Positions 25,990 through 36,101 of a stretch of 64,000 bases of DNA are shown one piece after another (the first letter of the stretch is position 1; the number at the start of each line of letters is the position of its first letter). Location: NCBI RefSeq assembly GCF_013376045.1, contig NZ_JABMJG010000007.1, positions 310,001 through 374,000 of the forward strand. Direction: 5' to 3'. Under the pieces are notes generated by a model. It saw only the letters and a program-made list of their open reading frames with translations. It made no database searches and had not been told where the DNA came from. The stretch is from Variovorax sp. SG517 (GTDB taxonomy: Bacteria; Pseudomonadota; Gammaproteobacteria; Burkholderiales; Burkholderiaceae_C). Made by a program: the position numbers and the translations under genes.

Positions 25990-26915
25990 TGCAGCAATCG
26001 ATACTTGAAATCCGCCACCTGCGCACGCTCGTCGCGCTGCGCGACACCGGCAGCCTCGTGCGCGCGGCGCAGCTGCTCAACCTCACCCAGTCGGCCCTGT
26101 CGCACCAGGTCAAGCTGCTCGAAGACCGCTACGGCGCCCAGCTCTTCGAGCGCAAGTCGGTGCCGCCGCAGTTCAGCACCACTGGCCTGCGGCTGCTGCA
26201 ACTGGCCGACACCGCCTTGCCGTTGATCGAGGAAGCCGAGCGCGACGTGGCACGGCTCGCGCTGGGGCGCAGCGGCCAATTGCGCATCGTGGTCGAGTGC
26301 CACACCTGCTTCGACTGGCTCATGCCGGCCATGGACGCCTTCCGCCAGCGCTGGCCCGAGATCGAGCTCGACATCGTCTCGGGCTTCCACCCCGACCCTA
26401 TCGCGCTGGTGATGCAGAACCGCGCCGAAGTGGCCATCGTGTCCGAGCAGGACCCCGGCGAAACCGTGGACTACCACGCCCTCTTCCGCTTCGAGATCAT
26501 GGCGCTGCTCGCCAACGACCATCCGCTGACAGCCAGGCCGAACCTCACGGCGCGCCACTTCGCCGACCAGACGCTCATCACCTATCCGGTGCCCGACGAC
26601 ATGCTCGACATCGTTCGCCAGGTGCTGGCCCCCGCCGGCGTCGAGCCCGCCCACAGGCGCACCACCGAGCTCACCGTCGCGATGCTGCAGCTGGTGGCCA
26701 GCGGGCGCGGCGTGGCGACGCTGCCGCTGTGGGCGGTGCAGAACTACCTCGACCGGGGCTATGTCACGGCGCGCCGCGTGGGCAGCAAGGGGCTGACCGG
26801 GCGGCTCTACATGGCGTGCGCGCAGGGCACCTCGGCACAGCCCTGGCTCGCCGACTTCGTGCGCGTCACGCGCGAGAGCTGCTTCAAGAGCCTGCCGGGG
26901 ATCGAGCTGTTGTAG
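25989..26915 (+). CDS. metR: LysR family regulator MetR
   Basis: This 308-residue LysR-type regulator starts with LEIRHLRTLVALRDTGSLVRAAQLLNLTQSALSHQVKLLEDRYGAQLFERK, the MetR-like helix-turn-helix. The effector domain carries GQLRIVVECHTCFDWLMPAMDAFRQRWPEIELDI, which matches the ECHTCFDWL block conserved in MetR. The expected co-inducer is homocysteine and the target is metE, which is divergently placed. A consensus MetR site overlaps its own start codon. Confidence 0.94.
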   Translation: MQQSILEIRHLRTLVALRDTGSLVRAAQLLNLTQSALSHQVKLLEDRYGAQLFERKSVPPQFSTTGLRLLQLADTALPLIEEAERDVARLALGRSGQLRIVVECHTCFDWLMPAMDAFRQRWPEIELDIVSGFHPDPIALVMQNRAEVAIVSEQDPGETVDYHALFRFEIMALLANDHPLTARPNLTARHFADQTLITYPVPDDMLDIVRQVLAPAGVEPAHRRTTELTVAMLQLVASGRGVATLPLWAVQNYLDRGYVTARRVGSKGLTGRLYMACAQGTSAQPWLADFVRVTRESCFKSLPGIELL

Positions 26916-26967
26916 CGGCGCGCGGCAGAATCCCCCGAACACCAACCAGAGGAAAGAGGAAGACCCG

Positions 26968-27408
26968 ATGGCTCTGAAGAAGAAAGGCCGCTACTGGTAC
27001 GGCGACGGCCCCGAAGACACGCGGGCCGAGATGCAGCGCTACAGCAAGGCCAACGTCTATGCGGCAACGCGCTTCGCCGCATCGGCATGCGGCTGCGGCC
27101 ACCGCGCGTTCAGGCTCGAAAGCGACGAGGAAGAAGGCGCGGCACGGCGCACCTGCACCGCCTGCGGCAGCGTGCATCTGATGGGCGACAGCGCCGAGTA
27201 CGCGGACGAGGCAGAGTTCGAGGGCCACGAATGCGTCTGCGGCGAGGAGTCCTTCGAGCTGCTGTCGGGCGTGGCGCTCTACGCCGACAGCAACGACGTG
27301 CGCTGGTATTACCTCGGCTGCCGCTGCACCAGCTGCAGCCTGGTCGGCGTCTTCGCCGACTGGAAATGCGAAGGTGGCGACGCGGACGCCTTTCTCGCCG
27401 CCGTCTGA
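26968..27408 (+). CDS. Hypothetical zinc-ribbon-like protein
   Basis: This 146-residue acidic protein opens with a basic patch (ALKKKGRYWYGDGPEDTRAEM) and then has several Cys pairs: CGCGH, CTACGS, CVCGEE and GCRCTSC. This pattern suggests two zinc ribbons. It has no signal peptide and is probably cytoplasmic. I do not recognise a named family. AGAGGAAAGAGG ahead of the ATG is a good ribosome site. It follows metR by 52 bp on the same strand. Confidence 0.75.
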   Translation: MALKKKGRYWYGDGPEDTRAEMQRYSKANVYAATRFAASACGCGHRAFRLESDEEEGAARRTCTACGSVHLMGDSAEYADEAEFEGHECVCGEESFELLSGVALYADSNDVRWYYLGCRCTSCSLVGVFADWKCEGGDADAFLAAV

Positions 27409-27565
27409 TCGCGCCGCATCGCCCGACCGGTAGCAGCTACCTTCCGCCAATCCTCTTCAGCGTGGGAGCCAACATGGTGGCGGCCACCACCGTGCGGTCG
27501 ATGTCGCGGATGGATGCCAATGCAAAGCCGGCCCCGGCCGGCAGACTGCGCTGTACAGTGGGGAA

Positions 27566-27730
27566 ATGACACAACCGCAACCCGACGTAACCGCCAGCGC
27601 GCCCGCCGCGGCGGCCTCGCAGGCCGAACTCACCGAAACGCAGGCATTCACCCGCGCCTGGGTTCTGTTCGCCGTGCTACTCGTGGTCGTGCTCGGCCTG
27701 CTGTGGCTGCTGCAATCGCGCTACAGCTGA
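27566..27730 (+). CDS. Small single-pass membrane protein
   Basis: This 54-residue protein begins at ATG 27566 behind GTGGGGA. The N-terminal 30 residues are polar (Gln, Ala, Thr). Residues about 31-49 form one strongly hydrophobic helix (AWVLFAVLLVVVLGLLWLL), and the C-terminus is QSRYS. The topology is probably N-in with a very short C-terminal tail. I do not recognise it. It ends 24 bp short of the convergent mmsB stop codon. Confidence 0.6.
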   Translation: MTQPQPDVTASAPAAAASQAELTETQAFTRAWVLFAVLLVVVLGLLWLLQSRYS

Positions 27731-27754
27731 ACCGGGTCGATCGACGCAGCGGGC

Positions 27755-28651
27755 TCAGGAAGCCTTCTGCACCAGCTTCAGCACGCTAGAGAAATCGAGC
27801 GCACCATGGCCCGCAAGACTGTGGGCCGCGTACAGGCTGCGCGCCAGCCCGCCCAGCGGCGTGGCGGCACGCACGGCGGTGGCGTTCTCCTGGGCCAGCC
27901 CCAGGTCCTTGAGCATCAAGTCGGTGCCGAAGCCGCCGGCGTAGTTCTTCGAGGCGGGTGCGGTCTCCATCACGCCGGGCATCGGGTTGTACTTCTCGAG
28001 GGCCCAGTTGCCGCCCGAGCTGCGGCGCATGATCTCCGACAGCACCTTCGGATCGAGCCCGTTGGCCACGCCCAGTGCCAGCGCCTCGGAGGTGCCGATC
28101 ATCAGGATGCCCAGCAGCATGTTGTTGCAGATCTTCGCGGTCTGCCCCGCGCCGGCCGCGCCGGCATGGAAGATGTTGGCGCCCATCTTCTCGAGCACCG
28201 GGCGTGCGCGCTCCAGGTCCTGCGTCTCGCCGCCGACCATGAAGGTCAGCGTGCCCGCGATGGCGCCGCCCGTGCCGCCGGACACCGGCGCATCGATCAT
28301 CGCGATGCCCTTCGCAGCCGCCGCCTCGGCCACCTTGCGCGAGGTCGCGGCCGCGATGGTGCTGCTGTCGATCACCAGCGAGCCTGCGCGAATGCTCTCC
28401 AGCAGCCCGGGCTTGCCCGCGCCGCCCAGGAACAGGCCTTCGACGTGCGCACTGGCCGGAAGCATGCTGATGACGACCTCGGCATCGGCCACTGCCTCGA
28501 CTGCCGACCTGGCGATGGGCAGGCCATCGGCGCCGAACTTGGCGCAGGCTTCCTTCGAGAGGTCGAAGGCGGCGAGCGTGTGGCCGGCCTTGAGCAGGTT
28601 CATGGCCATCGGGCCACCCATGTTGCCGAGGCCGATGAATGCGATCTTCAT
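27755..28651 (-). CDS. mmsB: 3-hydroxyisobutyrate dehydrogenase
   Basis: This 298-residue beta-hydroxyacid dehydrogenase oxidises 3-hydroxyisobutyrate to methylmalonate semialdehyde with NAD+, a late step of valine breakdown. The NAD-binding GLGNMGGPMAMNL is at residues 7-19 and the substrate signature is DAPVSGGTGGA. The catalytic Lys lies in GAAGAGQTAKICNN. It is the last gene of the four-gene valine operon, 39 bp behind the 3-hydroxyisobutyryl-CoA hydrolase gene that makes its substrate. GGAG lies ahead of the ATG. Confidence 0.94.
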   Translation of the reverse strand: MKIAFIGLGNMGGPMAMNLLKAGHTLAAFDLSKEACAKFGADGLPIARSAVEAVADAEVVISMLPASAHVEGLFLGGAGKPGLLESIRAGSLVIDSSTIAAATSRKVAEAAAAKGIAMIDAPVSGGTGGAIAGTLTFMVGGETQDLERARPVLEKMGANIFHAGAAGAGQTAKICNNMLLGILMIGTSEALALGVANGLDPKVLSEIMRRSSGGNWALEKYNPMPGVMETAPASKNYAGGFGTDLMLKDLGLAQENATAVRAATPLGGLARSLYAAHSLAGHGALDFSSVLKLVQKAS

Positions 28652-28690
28652 TTGTCTTGTCTCCGTTGTTCTGTGCAGGAAAGGTGAAGC

Positions 28691-29806
28691 TCAGGCCAGC
28701 GACGCCAGCTCTGCGGGCATCTCGCCGCGCGGACGCAGGTGGTCTTCGATGAAGGCTGGCGTGATCTCTTCGAGCGTGGCCGGGTTCCAGCGCGGGTTGC
28801 GGTCCTTGTCGACCAGAACAGCACGGATGCCTTCGGCGAAGTCCTTGTGCGCGCAGAAACCGAGCGAGGCCCAGTATTCGAGGCGGAACACCTCGGCCAG
28901 CGACATGCGCAGAACGCGTTGCCACAGCTCGAAGCTCAGCGCGGCCGAGCTGGGCGCGCCCTTGGCGAAGGTCTTGGCCGCGGTCTGCAGCCATGCGTCG
29001 TCGCTTTGCAGCTCGCGCAGGCGCTTCGAGATGTCGAGCAGGTCGTCGCCCGCCATCAGCGCATTGATGGTGTCGTAGTGCTCGCGCACCTTCGATGCCG
29101 GCTTCTCGGCGCCCTCGCCCGCCTTGGCGAGGATGCGCGACAGCGTGGCGCGGTCGGCCTTGTCGTCGCCGGCCCATCGGGTGGCGGCGATGGCTTCGAG
29201 CACTTCACCCTTGCGCTCCTGCGGCACCAGCACGTCGGCAAGGCCGCAGAAGATGGTGTCGGCCGCGTTGATGTTCGCGGCAGTGAGTGCGAGGAACAGC
29301 CCGGTGCGGCCCGGCGTGCGGCGCAGGAACCAGCTGCCGCCCACGTCGGGGTACAGGCCAATATTGATCTCGGGCATGGCGATGCGGCTTTGCAGCGTCA
29401 TCACGCGATGCGAAGCACCCGCCAGCAGGCCCACGCCGCCGCCCATCACGATGCCGTGGCCCCAGCACAGGAAGGGCTTGGGGAAGGTGTGGATCAGGTA
29501 ATCGAGTTCGTACTCCTCGCGGAAGAAGTCCTCGGCGTAGGTGTTGCGTTCGGGGCCGCAGTCGAGCAGCGTCTGGTAGAGCTGGCGCAGGTCGCCGCCG
29601 GCGCAGAAGGCCTTCTCGCCCGCGGCCTGCAGCAGCACGCCAACGATGCCGGCGTCGCTCGCCCACTCGCGCAGCTTGGGCGTGAGCAGCCGCACCATGT
29701 CCACGGACAGCGCATTGAGCGAAGCCGGCGCGTTGAGCGTGGCAACGGCGAAGCGCTGGCCGCCGGCGGTCTTGATTTCGTCGAAGAGAACTACGTTGTC
29801 TGTCAT
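28691..29806 (-). CDS. 3-hydroxyisobutyryl-CoA hydrolase (enoyl-CoA hydratase/isomerase family)
   Basis: This 371-residue crotonase-fold protein is longer than simple enoyl-CoA hydratases (about 260) and typical of HIBYL-CoA hydrolases. KAFCAGGDLRQLY forms the first oxyanion loop and HGIVMGGGVGLLAG the second. The active Glu and Asp are in AMPEINIGLYPDVGGSWFL. The long helical C-terminal part (FEGIR-like FAEGIRAVLVDKDRNPRWNP) is diagnostic of the family. It releases free 3-hydroxyisobutyrate for MmsB next door. Confidence 0.92.
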   Translation of the reverse strand: MTDNVVLFDEIKTAGGQRFAVATLNAPASLNALSVDMVRLLTPKLREWASDAGIVGVLLQAAGEKAFCAGGDLRQLYQTLLDCGPERNTYAEDFFREEYELDYLIHTFPKPFLCWGHGIVMGGGVGLLAGASHRVMTLQSRIAMPEINIGLYPDVGGSWFLRRTPGRTGLFLALTAANINAADTIFCGLADVLVPQERKGEVLEAIAATRWAGDDKADRATLSRILAKAGEGAEKPASKVREHYDTINALMAGDDLLDISKRLRELQSDDAWLQTAAKTFAKGAPSSAALSFELWQRVLRMSLAEVFRLEYWASLGFCAHKDFAEGIRAVLVDKDRNPRWNPATLEEITPAFIEDHLRPRGEMPAELASLA

Positions 29807-29835
29807 TGTCTTGAGGGGTTCCGGATGCGGGGACT

Positions 29836-31002
29836 TCAGCGGATGTCGCTGTCCCCTTCCAGCAATTTTCGCGCAACGATCACGCGCATGATCTCGTTCG
29901 TGCCTTCGAGGATCTGGTGCACACGCGTATCGCGCACCAGGCGCTCCAGCGGAAATTCGCCGAGGTAGCCATAGCCGCCGTGCAGCTGCAGCGCATCGTT
30001 GCAGACATTGAAGCCCGCATCGGTCGCGAAGCGCTTGGCCATTGCGCAATAGGTGCTGGCGTCGGCATGGCCGGCATCGAGTTTCGATGCCGCGAGCCGC
30101 ACCATCTGCCGCGCCGCGACCAGCTCTGTCGCCATGTCGGCCAGCTTGAACTGCAGCGCCTGGAAGCTCGCGAGCGGCTTGCCGAACTGCTGGCGCTCGT
30201 GCAGGTAGCGGCGCGCGGCGTCGAGCGCGCCCTGCGCCGCGCCCACTGAGCAGGTCGCGATGTTGATGCGCCCGCCGTCCAGCCCCTTCATGGCGATGCG
30301 GAATCCCTCGCCCTCCTTGCCCAGCAGGTTCTGCGCGGGAATGCGCACGTTGTCGAAGTTGATGGTGCGCGTGGGCTGGCTGTTCCAGCCCATCTTGTGC
30401 TCCTTCTTGCCGTAGCTGATGCCCGGCGCGTCGGCCGGCACCGCGAAGGCCGAAATGCCGCTCGCACCGGCGCCGCCCGTGCGCGCCATCAGCACCAGCA
30501 CGTCGGTCGAGCCCGCGCCGGAGATGAAGGCCTTGCCGCCGTTGATGACGTACTCGGCACCCTGCAGTTCGGCGCGCGTCTTGAGCGAACCTGCGTCCGA
30601 TCCGGCGCCCGGCTCGGTCAGGCAGTAAGAGGCCAGCTTGCGCCCGCCCGTCAGGTCCTCGCCCCACTGCTGCGCCACTTCGTCGGTCGCCCAGGTGCCC
30701 AGCATCCACGTCGCCATGTTGTGGATGGTGATGAAGGCCGTGGTCGAAGGGTCGACCGCCGCCATCTCCTCGAACACCAGCGCGGCGTCGAGGCGCGGAA
30801 GGCCGAGGCCGCCGATGCGCTCGGGCGCATAGAGGCCGCAGAAGCCCAGCTCGCCAGCCTTGGCGATCGCTTCCCTGGGGAAGATGGCTTGCGCGTCCCA
30901 CTGCGCCGCATGCGGTGCGAATTCAGCCTGAGCGAAATCGCGCGCCGTCTCGGCGAAGGCGCGCTGCTCCTCGGAAAGTTCAAAGTCCAATTGGTGCCCC
31001 AC
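29836..31002 (-). CDS. Acyl-CoA dehydrogenase, probably isobutyryl-CoA dehydrogenase
   Basis: This 388-residue FAD enzyme has the family marks YCLTEPGAGSDAGSLKTRA and QQFGKPLASFQALQFKLADMA. QILEGTNEIMRVIVARKLL contains the catalytic Glu. Its place between mmsA and the 3-hydroxyisobutyryl-CoA hydrolase gene makes isobutyryl-CoA the likely substrate. The start is a GTG at 31002; the only nearby ATG is out of frame. The enoyl-CoA hydratase expected next in the pathway is not in this operon and must lie elsewhere. Confidence 0.92.
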   Translation of the reverse strand: MGHQLDFELSEEQRAFAETARDFAQAEFAPHAAQWDAQAIFPREAIAKAGELGFCGLYAPERIGGLGLPRLDAALVFEEMAAVDPSTTAFITIHNMATWMLGTWATDEVAQQWGEDLTGGRKLASYCLTEPGAGSDAGSLKTRAELQGAEYVINGGKAFISGAGSTDVLVLMARTGGAGASGISAFAVPADAPGISYGKKEHKMGWNSQPTRTINFDNVRIPAQNLLGKEGEGFRIAMKGLDGGRINIATCSVGAAQGALDAARRYLHERQQFGKPLASFQALQFKLADMATELVAARQMVRLAASKLDAGHADASTYCAMAKRFATDAGFNVCNDALQLHGGYGYLGEFPLERLVRDTRVHQILEGTNEIMRVIVARKLLEGDSDIR

Positions 31003-31093
31003 AGCAGATCATTTCTCGAGTCCTCTTTCCGGGGACATCGCGCAGCCGGCCTTGCCGGATCGCAGATGTGGCCCCGGGAGCCTGGGGGCGAGC

Positions 31094-32617
<1,524 letters not shown>

Positions 32618-32683
32618 GGGGTTTGTCTCCTGTGAATCCTGTGAAATCGGTGCCCGGAAGGCCGGGTCGGTCACGCATCCTAG

Positions 32684-32740
32684 CTTTGCAGATTTGCCAT
32701 GACAATAGACAAAATTGCGCGACGACTTTGCAAAAATGCA
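32684..32740. promoter_or_regulatory. Paired LysR-type operator sites between mmsA and lysR
   Basis: TTTGCA, then A/T-rich bases and TGC occurs twice on the plus strand, at 32685-32697 and 32727-32739, 42 bp (four helical turns) apart. The second copy is a clean dyad GCA-AAAA-TGC. Two phased sites between divergent genes are the usual recognition and activation pair of LysR regulators. The assignment is from layout only. Confidence 0.45.
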
Positions 32741-32778
32741 GAGCCTTCCCCTCGATACGACCTGACGCACGAAAGCAC

Positions 32779-33738
32779 ATGGACTGGGACAACCTGCGGT
32801 ACTTCCTGGAGCTGGCCCGCTCGGGCACGCTGATGAGCGCGGCGCGGCGGCTGGAGGTCGACCACACCACGGTGGCGCGGCGGATCCAGGCGCTCGAAAA
32901 GGAGGTCGGCGCCCCGCTCTTCTCGCGCGAATCCGGCGGCCACCGGCTCACCGAGGCGGGCCGGCGGCTGCAGCCGCAGGTCGAGGCGATGGAGAGCGCC
33001 TTCCAGGCGGTCGAGAGCACCGCGCCGGCCTCGCAGGAAGGCCTCTCGGGCCTGGTGCGCATCGGCGCGACCGAGGGCTTCGGCACGGTGGTGCTGGCGC
33101 CGCAGCTCGCATCGTTCGCCGTGCGGCACCCGAAGCTCACCATCGACCTGCTCGCGATGCCGCGCCTGGTGCACCTGTCGCGGCGCGAGGCCGACATCGT
33201 GATCTCGCTCGAACGCCCGGCGCGCGGGCCGGTGGTGGTGGCCAAGCTCACCGACTACACGCTGCGCCTGTACGCGTCGAAGCAATACCTGTCGGCGCAC
33301 AAACCGATCCGCACCCGGGAGGACCTGCGCGGCCACACCTTCATCAGCTACGTGGACGACCTGCTCTTCAGCAAGGAGCTGCAGTACCTCGACGAGCTGC
33401 ATCGCCCCGACGCCTTCGCGCTGCGCAGCACCAGCGTGCTCGCGCAGCACAGCGCGGTGGCGGCGGGCGCGGGCATCGCGGTGCTGCCGGCCTTCCTTGC
33501 CGAACACGACAGCGCGCTGCGCCCCGTCCTGCCCGGGCAGGCGAACTTCACGCGCACCTTCTGGATGTCGATGCCGGCGGAGACCAAGCACCTCGCGCGC
33601 ATGCAGGCGGTGTGGAACTTCCTGCGCGAGACGGTGCAGGAGCGCCAATCGGTGTTGCTGCTGCTGCCGCCCGGCGAAGAGAATGAGGCGAGCGGCCCGC
33701 CGCAACGTCAGGCCCGCCCGCGCAAGCCGACCCCGTAA
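32779..33738 (+). CDS. LysR family regulator, probably of the mms valine operon
   Basis: This 319-residue protein starts MDWDNLRYFLELARSGTLMSAARRLEVDHTTVARRIQALEKEVGAPLFSRE, a LysR helix-turn-helix of the subgroup that begins WDNLR. The effector domain (LVRIGATEGFGTVVLAPQLASFAVRHP) is complete. The C-terminus is a Pro/Arg/Gln-rich tail beyond the domain. It is divergent from mmsA with 161 bp between the two starts, which is the classical setting for control of that operon. Confidence 0.9.
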   Translation: MDWDNLRYFLELARSGTLMSAARRLEVDHTTVARRIQALEKEVGAPLFSRESGGHRLTEAGRRLQPQVEAMESAFQAVESTAPASQEGLSGLVRIGATEGFGTVVLAPQLASFAVRHPKLTIDLLAMPRLVHLSRREADIVISLERPARGPVVVAKLTDYTLRLYASKQYLSAHKPIRTREDLRGHTFISYVDDLLFSKELQYLDELHRPDAFALRSTSVLAQHSAVAAGAGIAVLPAFLAEHDSALRPVLPGQANFTRTFWMSMPAETKHLARMQAVWNFLRETVQERQSVLLLLPPGEENEASGPPQRQARPRKPTP

Positions 33739-33780
33739 CGAGCAACCGATTCCCCTGACACGGAGACAGGAGTCACGCCC

Positions 33781-34950
33781 ATGCCACGCCACCGCCCCGC
33801 CCGACTCGAACACATCGCCGGCATCGGCGTCGACCGCATGGGCGCCATCGCCGACGACGCGAGCGGCCCGCCCTTCCTGCGGCTGGAGAACCTCGACGTC
33901 GACATCCCGCCCGACCCCGAGGCCGTCGCGCGCACCGTGCAGGCTGCATCGTTCGACCCGGACAACAGCTACCTGCCCTTCGTCGGCCAGTCGCGGCTGC
34001 GCGACGTGGCGGCGCGGCATGTGTCGGCGCTCTCGGGCGTGGCGTACAGCGGCGCGCGCGACTGCGTGATCTCGGCGGGCGGGCTCTCGGGCATCCTCAA
34101 TGCGCTGCTCGCGACCGTCGAGGTCGGCGACGAGGTGCTGGTGACCGACCCGACCTACGCTGGCCTGCTCAACCGCATCCGCCTCGCCGGCGGCACGCCG
34201 AAGTACGTGCCCTTCAAGTTCACGCCGGGCGGCGAATGGAAGCTCGACCGCGAGGCGCTGCAGCGGGCAGTCGGCCCGCGCGTGCGCACCATGCTGCTGA
34301 TGTCGCCCTCGATGCCCACGGGCGGCTGCTTCGACGAGGAAGACTGGCGCGCCATCGCCGCGCTGTGCGTGCAGCACGACATCACGCTGATCCTCGACAC
34401 CGCGATGGAGCGCCTGCTGTACGACGGCCGCAAAGTCATCCATCCCGCCGGCCTGCCCGGCATGGCCGAGCGCACCATCACGGTGGGCTCATCGGCCAAG
34501 GAACTGCGCATGATCGGCTGGCGCGTGGGCTGGACCGTTGCGCCCGAGAGCTACATGCCCGACCTCGTTGCCGTGTCGCTCGCCAACGTGGTGGTGCCGG
34601 TCGGCATCGCGCAGGACGCGGTGGCCACCGCGCTGGAGCAATCGCCCCGCACGCTCGCGCCCTACGTGGCGGAACTGGAGCGGCGGCGCGACGCGGTGCT
34701 GGACGAACTCAAGGGCCTGCCGGTCGGCGTGCCGGGCGGCGGCTGGTCGCTGCTGCTGCGCACGAGCGATTTCGGCATCGACGGGCAGACGCTGTCGGAA
34801 CGCCTGCTGGCACACCGCGTCTGCGCCACCGCGATGAAGGGATGGGGCGAGACGCATGGGGCGCAGTACCTGCGCTTCGTGTTTTCCAACGAACCGGTGG
34901 AGCGGCTGCGTGGGTTGGGAGACAAGGTGCGGGCGGCGCTTGGGGCCTAG
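33781..34950 (+). CDS. Pyridoxal-phosphate-dependent aminotransferase (class I/II)
   Basis: This 389-residue fold-type I enzyme shows SYLPFVGQSRLRDVAARHVSAL, SAGGLSGILNALLAT (cofactor phosphate loop) and DPTYAGLLNRI. LILDTAMERLLYDG (Asp to the pyridine N) and SSAKELRMIGWRVGW (PLP Lys and phosphate Arg) follow, then a C-terminal Arg in YLRFVFSN. It transfers an amino group from an amino acid to a 2-oxo acid; the substrate is not clear. It is 42 bp behind the LysR gene and probably cotranscribed. Confidence 0.92.
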   Translation: MPRHRPARLEHIAGIGVDRMGAIADDASGPPFLRLENLDVDIPPDPEAVARTVQAASFDPDNSYLPFVGQSRLRDVAARHVSALSGVAYSGARDCVISAGGLSGILNALLATVEVGDEVLVTDPTYAGLLNRIRLAGGTPKYVPFKFTPGGEWKLDREALQRAVGPRVRTMLLMSPSMPTGGCFDEEDWRAIAALCVQHDITLILDTAMERLLYDGRKVIHPAGLPGMAERTITVGSSAKELRMIGWRVGWTVAPESYMPDLVAVSLANVVVPVGIAQDAVATALEQSPRTLAPYVAELERRRDAVLDELKGLPVGVPGGGWSLLLRTSDFGIDGQTLSERLLAHRVCATAMKGWGETHGAQYLRFVFSNEPVERLRGLGDKVRAALGA

Positions 34951-34953
34951 CAC

Positions 34954-36027
34954 TCACGAAAAGAGGCGCTTCCAGAGGCTCTTCTTTTCGGCGGGATCGG
35001 CGGCTGCAGCGGGCTCTGCGCCCTCGAGCAGTTCGATCAACCCCGGCACGCGCGGCTTTTTGAGCCATCGCGCAAAGGCCAGGTAGCTTTCCGCCTTGCC
35101 CTCGATGTGCAATTGCTCGGGCATGGCGGGACACGGTGCCGTACCCAACAGCACGCGCAAGGCTTCGAGCCGGTTCATCCGGATCGCGCTCAAGAGCGCG
35201 GTTTCGCCGAGTGACGGAATGATGTCGTTGGCTCCCGCCAGCCCGCCATCGAGCAGCGGCCGGATTGCCGCCGCGTCCCCGCTGATCGCCGCCGCGCCGA
35301 GGGCTTCGAGCGCGGCGAGCCTTTCGGGCGAGAGGCTCGCCAGATAGGCATCGTCGCGCTTGTCGTCCTCGCTGCGCGCATCGCCGCCCTGCATCGTCAT
35401 GAAGTCGGTCACCAGCGCCACGGGCTCGCCGGCGGCATCGAGCGCCCAGAAGCTCGGATAGCTGCCGTCGCCCCAGCCCGAACTGAAGATCAGCACGTTG
35501 TTGGCGCTGCCCTCGCCCAGCGGATAGTGGTCCGCCATGTCCTTGGAGCCCAGTTCCTCGTCGAGCACGTCGTCGTAGTAGCTGCCGTAGTCGGGATTGG
35601 CCGAGGTTTCGCGCGCCTCGCGCTCGGCGATGGCGGCCGCGCAGTCCGCGTCCATGAAGCAGCCGACGCCTGCGTCGACCGGGTAGCCGTAGAACTCGTC
35701 GTCGCCCAGCTCGCCCTGCGACTGGCCATCGAGCAGCGCGGGCTCCCAATGCAGGTCTGCAGGCTGCAGTACGCCGCGATCGCGCAGCCAGAGCACTGCC
35801 AGCGCATGCCGGCCTTCATGCTGAAGCACCTCCGCGGAGAAAGCGCCTCGGCCGGAGACGCTGCGCACGAACGGCGGGCGTTCGGGCTGCACCAGCGGAT
35901 CGCAAGCCACGATGCGGCCGCTCGTGATCTGGAGCAAACCGCAGGACTGCCGCTGCAGGCGCCGCACGCGCAGCGCCTCGTCGTCGAGAAAAATGGTGCG
36001 CAGATTTTCGAGGTCGAGGTAAGCCAT
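34954..36027 (-). CDS. DUF4241 protein with C-terminal ankyrin-like repeats
   Basis: In this 357-residue cytoplasmic protein, residues about 1-225 fit DUF4241: GRIVACDPLVQPERPPFVRSV, FYGYPVDAGVGCFMDADCA, then NVLIFSSGWGDGSYPSFWALDAAGEPVALVTDF. Residues about 235-310 look like two ankyrin-type helical hairpins (LEALGAAAISGDAAAIRPLLDGG, GETALLSAIRMNRLEALRVLLG). The C-terminus is Ala/Lys-rich. No function is known for DUF4241. The fusion suggests a protein-protein interaction role. It is convergent with the aminotransferase gene, with 3 bp between their stops. Confidence 0.75.
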   Translation of the reverse strand: MAYLDLENLRTIFLDDEALRVRRLQRQSCGLLQITSGRIVACDPLVQPERPPFVRSVSGRGAFSAEVLQHEGRHALAVLWLRDRGVLQPADLHWEPALLDGQSQGELGDDEFYGYPVDAGVGCFMDADCAAAIAEREARETSANPDYGSYYDDVLDEELGSKDMADHYPLGEGSANNVLIFSSGWGDGSYPSFWALDAAGEPVALVTDFMTMQGGDARSEDDKRDDAYLASLSPERLAALEALGAAAISGDAAAIRPLLDGGLAGANDIIPSLGETALLSAIRMNRLEALRVLLGTAPCPAMPEQLHIEGKAESYLAFARWLKKPRVPGLIELLEGAEPAAAADPAEKKSLWKRLFS

Positions 36028-36050
36028 GCGCCCAGTGTCTCACCCCTCAT

Positions 36051-36077
36051 GACAAAGGGCCGCGAAAGCGGCCCTTG
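36051..36077 (-). terminator. Rho-independent terminator of scoAB
   Basis: AAGGGCCGC (36055-36063) pairs perfectly with GCGGCCCTT (36068-36076) across a GAAA loop. On the minus strand the stem runs into TTTG. It lies 25 bp past the scoB stop codon and separates scoAB from the DUF4241 gene on the same strand. Confidence 0.8.
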
Positions 36078-36101
36078 CGTACTGCAGTGTCGATGCTGCC
36101 C

